A DNA stretch of 64,000 nucleotides from Streptomyces sp. XY006 (lineage in GTDB: Bacteria; Actinomycetota; Actinomycetes; Streptomycetales; Streptomycetaceae). The number at the start of each line of letters is the position of its first letter. Position 1 is the stretch's first letter. The position numbers were made by a program, and so were the translations under genes. The notes below the pieces were generated by a model. The model ran no database searches. It was not told the origin of the DNA and saw only the letters and a program-made list of their open reading frames with translations. The stretch covers positions 62,001 through 126,000 of the forward strand of contig NZ_NOKT01000018.1 of the NCBI RefSeq assembly GCF_002237655.1. The letters run 5' to 3'. This document shows, piece by piece, positions 62,200-64,000 of the stretch.

Positions 62200-62618
62200 C
62201 GGGTGATCTCCTTGCGGCTCAAGGGAGGTGCGACGGCACGATGCCCTGTGATCCGGATCACGGGATGCTGTTCACTCGTCAAGTTACGGGCGAGTAGTCA
62301 AACTGGGAAGTTACGCGTCAGTAAAAACACGCGCGGTGACCACCGGCACCGCCCGGCACCCCTCATCAGGAGGGCAGCGCCTCGCCACCCGGGTGCGCCC
62401 CACCCGCGGCGGGCCGGCTCGTCGCCCGCTCGGCCATGTCGCCGAAGCAAGGCGATGAACCTGACGAACTGGACGCGGATCGGTTGCCGCCGACAGTTCG
62501 GCATCACGATGCTTTTGGCTATTCCCCGGCACCGGGCTTCCCGTTCCCCATGCTCGCTTGTCGAATGCGGCAGCCTTGCCCTTTCAGCACGGACACCCAC
62601 CCGGAAGGGATTCCTTGC
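62200..62618. promoter_or_regulatory. Divergent region with two TTAC-N6-GTAA sites
   Basis: 419 bp without a convincing gene. TTACGGGCGAGTAG (62284-62297) and TTACGCGTCAGTAA (62311-62324), centres 27 bp apart, likely bind a repressor of the lipase. The stretch 62440-62618 is lower in GC and leads into the flavoprotein; GGAAGGGA lies 11 bp before its ATG. Confidence 0.5.
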
Positions 62619-64000
62619 ATGCACGGCAACTTCGAGGTGTGCATTGTCGGCGCCGGCCCGCGCGGGCTTTCGGTGCTGGAGCGGCTCCTGGCCAACGAGC
62701 GCAATTCACCGACGCATTCGGCCGTGACCGTGCATGTGGTGGATCCGGCTGCCCCGGGTGCGGGTGCCGTATGGCGCCCCGAGCAGTCCCAGCACCTGCT
62801 GATGAACACGGTGGCTTCGCAGATCACGGTCTTCACCGACGACAGCACGCACATCGACGGGCCCATCGAGCCGGGTCCCACCCTGTACGAGTGGGCCACA
62901 TCCGTCGCGCTGCTGGGCGACCCGGCCGAGTTCGGCGCGGAGGTCATGGAAGAGGCACGCAGGCTGGGACCCGACTCCTACCCGACGCGCGCCTTCTACG
63001 GCCACTATCTCAGCGGCTGCTTCGAGCGGATCGTGGCCTCGGCCCCGCCCCATGTCACGGTACGGGTGCACCGTTCCCGCGCGGTGGCCGCCGCCGACAC
63101 CCATGGCGTGCCCGGTGGACCGCAGGGTGTGCGGCTGCAGGACGGCACCCGGCTGGACACACTGGACGCGATCGTGCTGGCCCAGGGGCACCTCCCGGCG
63201 CGGCTGTCGGCGCGTGAAGCGCGTACGGCGAGCCTGTCCCGCATCCACCACCTGACCTACATCACCCCCGCCAACCCCGCCGACCTGGACCTCAGCGGCA
63301 TCAAGGCGGGCGAGAACGTGCTGCTGCGAGGGCTGGGGCTGAACTTCTTCGATCACATGGCGTTGTTCACGGTGGGTCGCGGCGGCCGATTCGTACGAGA
63401 CGGGGAGCGGTTGGTGTACCGGCCCTCGGGCCACGAGCCGCGTCTGTTCGCGTTCTCCCGTCGCGGCGTGCCCTACCACGCGCGCGGCGAGAACGAGAAG
63501 GGCGCCACCGGCCGCTATTTCCCCCGCGTATTGACCGCGCAGTACATCGCCGGTCTACGGGAACGCGCTGCAGCCGGACAGCCCGTCAACTTCACGACCG
63601 ATCTGTGGCCGTTGATCTCGCTCGAGGTGCGAAGCGTTTACTACAGCACGTTGTTGGCCTCGCGCGGAGACGCCGACTCGCGGGAGGAATTCACCCGGGC
63701 GTTCCTCACCGCGGAGGACGAACGGGAGCGGCTGGAACTGCTGGACGAGTACGGTATCCCGACCGATCAGCGCTGGGATTGGGAACGGCTGTCGCGGCCG
63801 TACGGTGAGCGCGAGTTCACCGACCGGCAGGATTTCTCCGACTGGTTGCTGGATTACCTGCGACGCGATGTCGCCGAGGCCCGGCGCGGCAATGTCAGCG
63901 GTCCTCTGAAAGCCGCCCTGGACGTGTTGCGGGACCTGCGCAACGAGATCCGTCTCGCCGTCGACCACGGAGGTCTGGAGGGGAACTCCCACCGAGACGA
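62619..64000 (+). CDS. FAD/NAD(P)-binding protein, 3' end outside the window
   Basis: At least 460 aa in frame, no stop reached. N-terminal dinucleotide fold CIVGAGPRGLSVLERLLAN, then VVDPAAPGAGAVWRPEQSQHLLMNT; middle ILAQGHLPA and NVLLRGLGLNFFDHMALF suggest a second nucleotide site; this fits the NAD_binding_9-type FAD proteins often beside biosynthetic clusters. Codons become atypical (GTA, CGA, TTG, GGT), unlike neighbours, suggesting transfer. An in-frame ATG at 62436 was not used. Reaction unknown. Confidence 0.85.
   Translation, partial: MHGNFEVCIVGAGPRGLSVLERLLANERNSPTHSAVTVHVVDPAAPGAGAVWRPEQSQHLLMNTVASQITVFTDDSTHIDGPIEPGPTLYEWATSVALLGDPAEFGAEVMEEARRLGPDSYPTRAFYGHYLSGCFERIVASAPPHVTVRVHRSRAVAAADTHGVPGGPQGVRLQDGTRLDTLDAIVLAQGHLPARLSAREARTASLSRIHHLTYITPANPADLDLSGIKAGENVLLRGLGLNFFDHMALFTVGRGGRFVRDGERLVYRPSGHEPRLFAFSRRGVPYHARGENEKGATGRYFPRVLTAQYIAGLRERAAAGQPVNFTTDLWPLISLEVRSVYYSTLLASRGDADSREEFTRAFLTAEDERERLELLDEYGIPTDQRWDWERLSRPYGEREFTDRQDFSDWLLDYLRRDVAEARRGNVSGPLKAALDVLRDLRNEIRLAVDHGGLEGNSHRD

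Noticed and set aside
62436..62618. 61-codon upstream extension of the flavoprotein from an in-frame ATG
   Set aside because: No SD, no similarity to the family N terminus, and the ATG at 62619 has GGAAGGGA and begins directly at the FAD-binding motif.

Overview
The window is high-GC DNA of a Streptomyces or close relative. Third codon positions are almost all G or C, SD sequences are GGAGG-like, many starts are GTG or leaderless, TetR, GntR and ECF-sigma regulators are dense, and many proteins are secreted. Gene content and order resemble, from memory, the Streptomyces coelicolor stretch holding soxR (SCO1697), the CitMHS citrate transporter (SCO1710) and hmgA. No rRNA, tRNA, CRISPR array or transposase was seen. 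The left edge is the end of an intergenic region; the right edge cuts a FAD/NAD(P)-binding protein gene.

Layout. 0-5.4 kb: APH-like kinase, ACAD11-like dehydrogenase, TetR, acyl-CoA ligase and SDR. Together these match the parts of the levulinate / 4-hydroxyacyl-CoA pathway (Pseudomonas LvaA, C, E and D; human ACAD10/11). 5.5-11 kb: NamZ-like muramidase, an alpha/beta hydrolase and a secreted penicillin-acylase-family enzyme. 11-18.9 kb: Zn-ribbon protein, short BKACE enzyme, SoxR, MaoC hydratase, two TetRs, acyl-CoA dehydrogenase, ArsR and an EamA exporter. 19-24.5 kb: MHS-type transporter, aldehyde and alcohol dehydrogenase operon, MsiK-like ABC ATPase. 24.8-34 kb: class-F-like sortase with a membrane-anchored partner, MFS and CitMHS transporters, molybdopterin oxidoreductase, TetR, lipoprotein. 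34-40.3 kb: hmgA, GntR, an orphan type-ISP restriction-enzyme domain, and a TetR divergent from a DrrAB-like ABC exporter. 40.5-47.4 kb: an ECF sigma / anti-sigma (SigK/RskA) pair divergent from a DUF4331 protein, a TPR protein and a His-rich NicO-type metal transporter. 47.4-56.5 kb: Ser/Thr kinase, SGNH lipase, subtilisin, a three-gene glycosyltransferase/deacetylase operon, AAA ATPase, DUF72. 56.5-62.2 kb: a 44-bp tandem repeat array, YtrA-type GntR divergent from GNAT/DUF402, methyltransferase, a 45-aa gene, GNAT, a wall-anchored LPMO and a secreted lipase. 62.2-64 kb: a compositionally different flank with the partial flavoprotein.

Regulation visible in the sequence. Four operator families can be read by eye. 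A 16-bp CGGTATG-type element lies before the SDR-ligase-TetR operon, the MHS transporter and the molybdopterin oxidoreductase. A 19-bp AAAYTAGC element lies before the acyl-CoA dehydrogenase/TetR pair and before the aldehyde dehydrogenase. A TAAGCG element lies before MaoC and its converging TetR. A duplicated TACGTAC element lies at the ABC exporter, one copy inside its coding sequence. The sigma-K-like pair has two matching candidate promoters facing both ways, tying the metal/DUF4331 operon to the sigma factor.

The best candidates for little-described biology are the lva/ACAD11-like 4-hydroxyacyl-CoA cluster with its apparent regulon, and the SigK/RskA-DUF4331-TPR-NicO envelope/metal unit.
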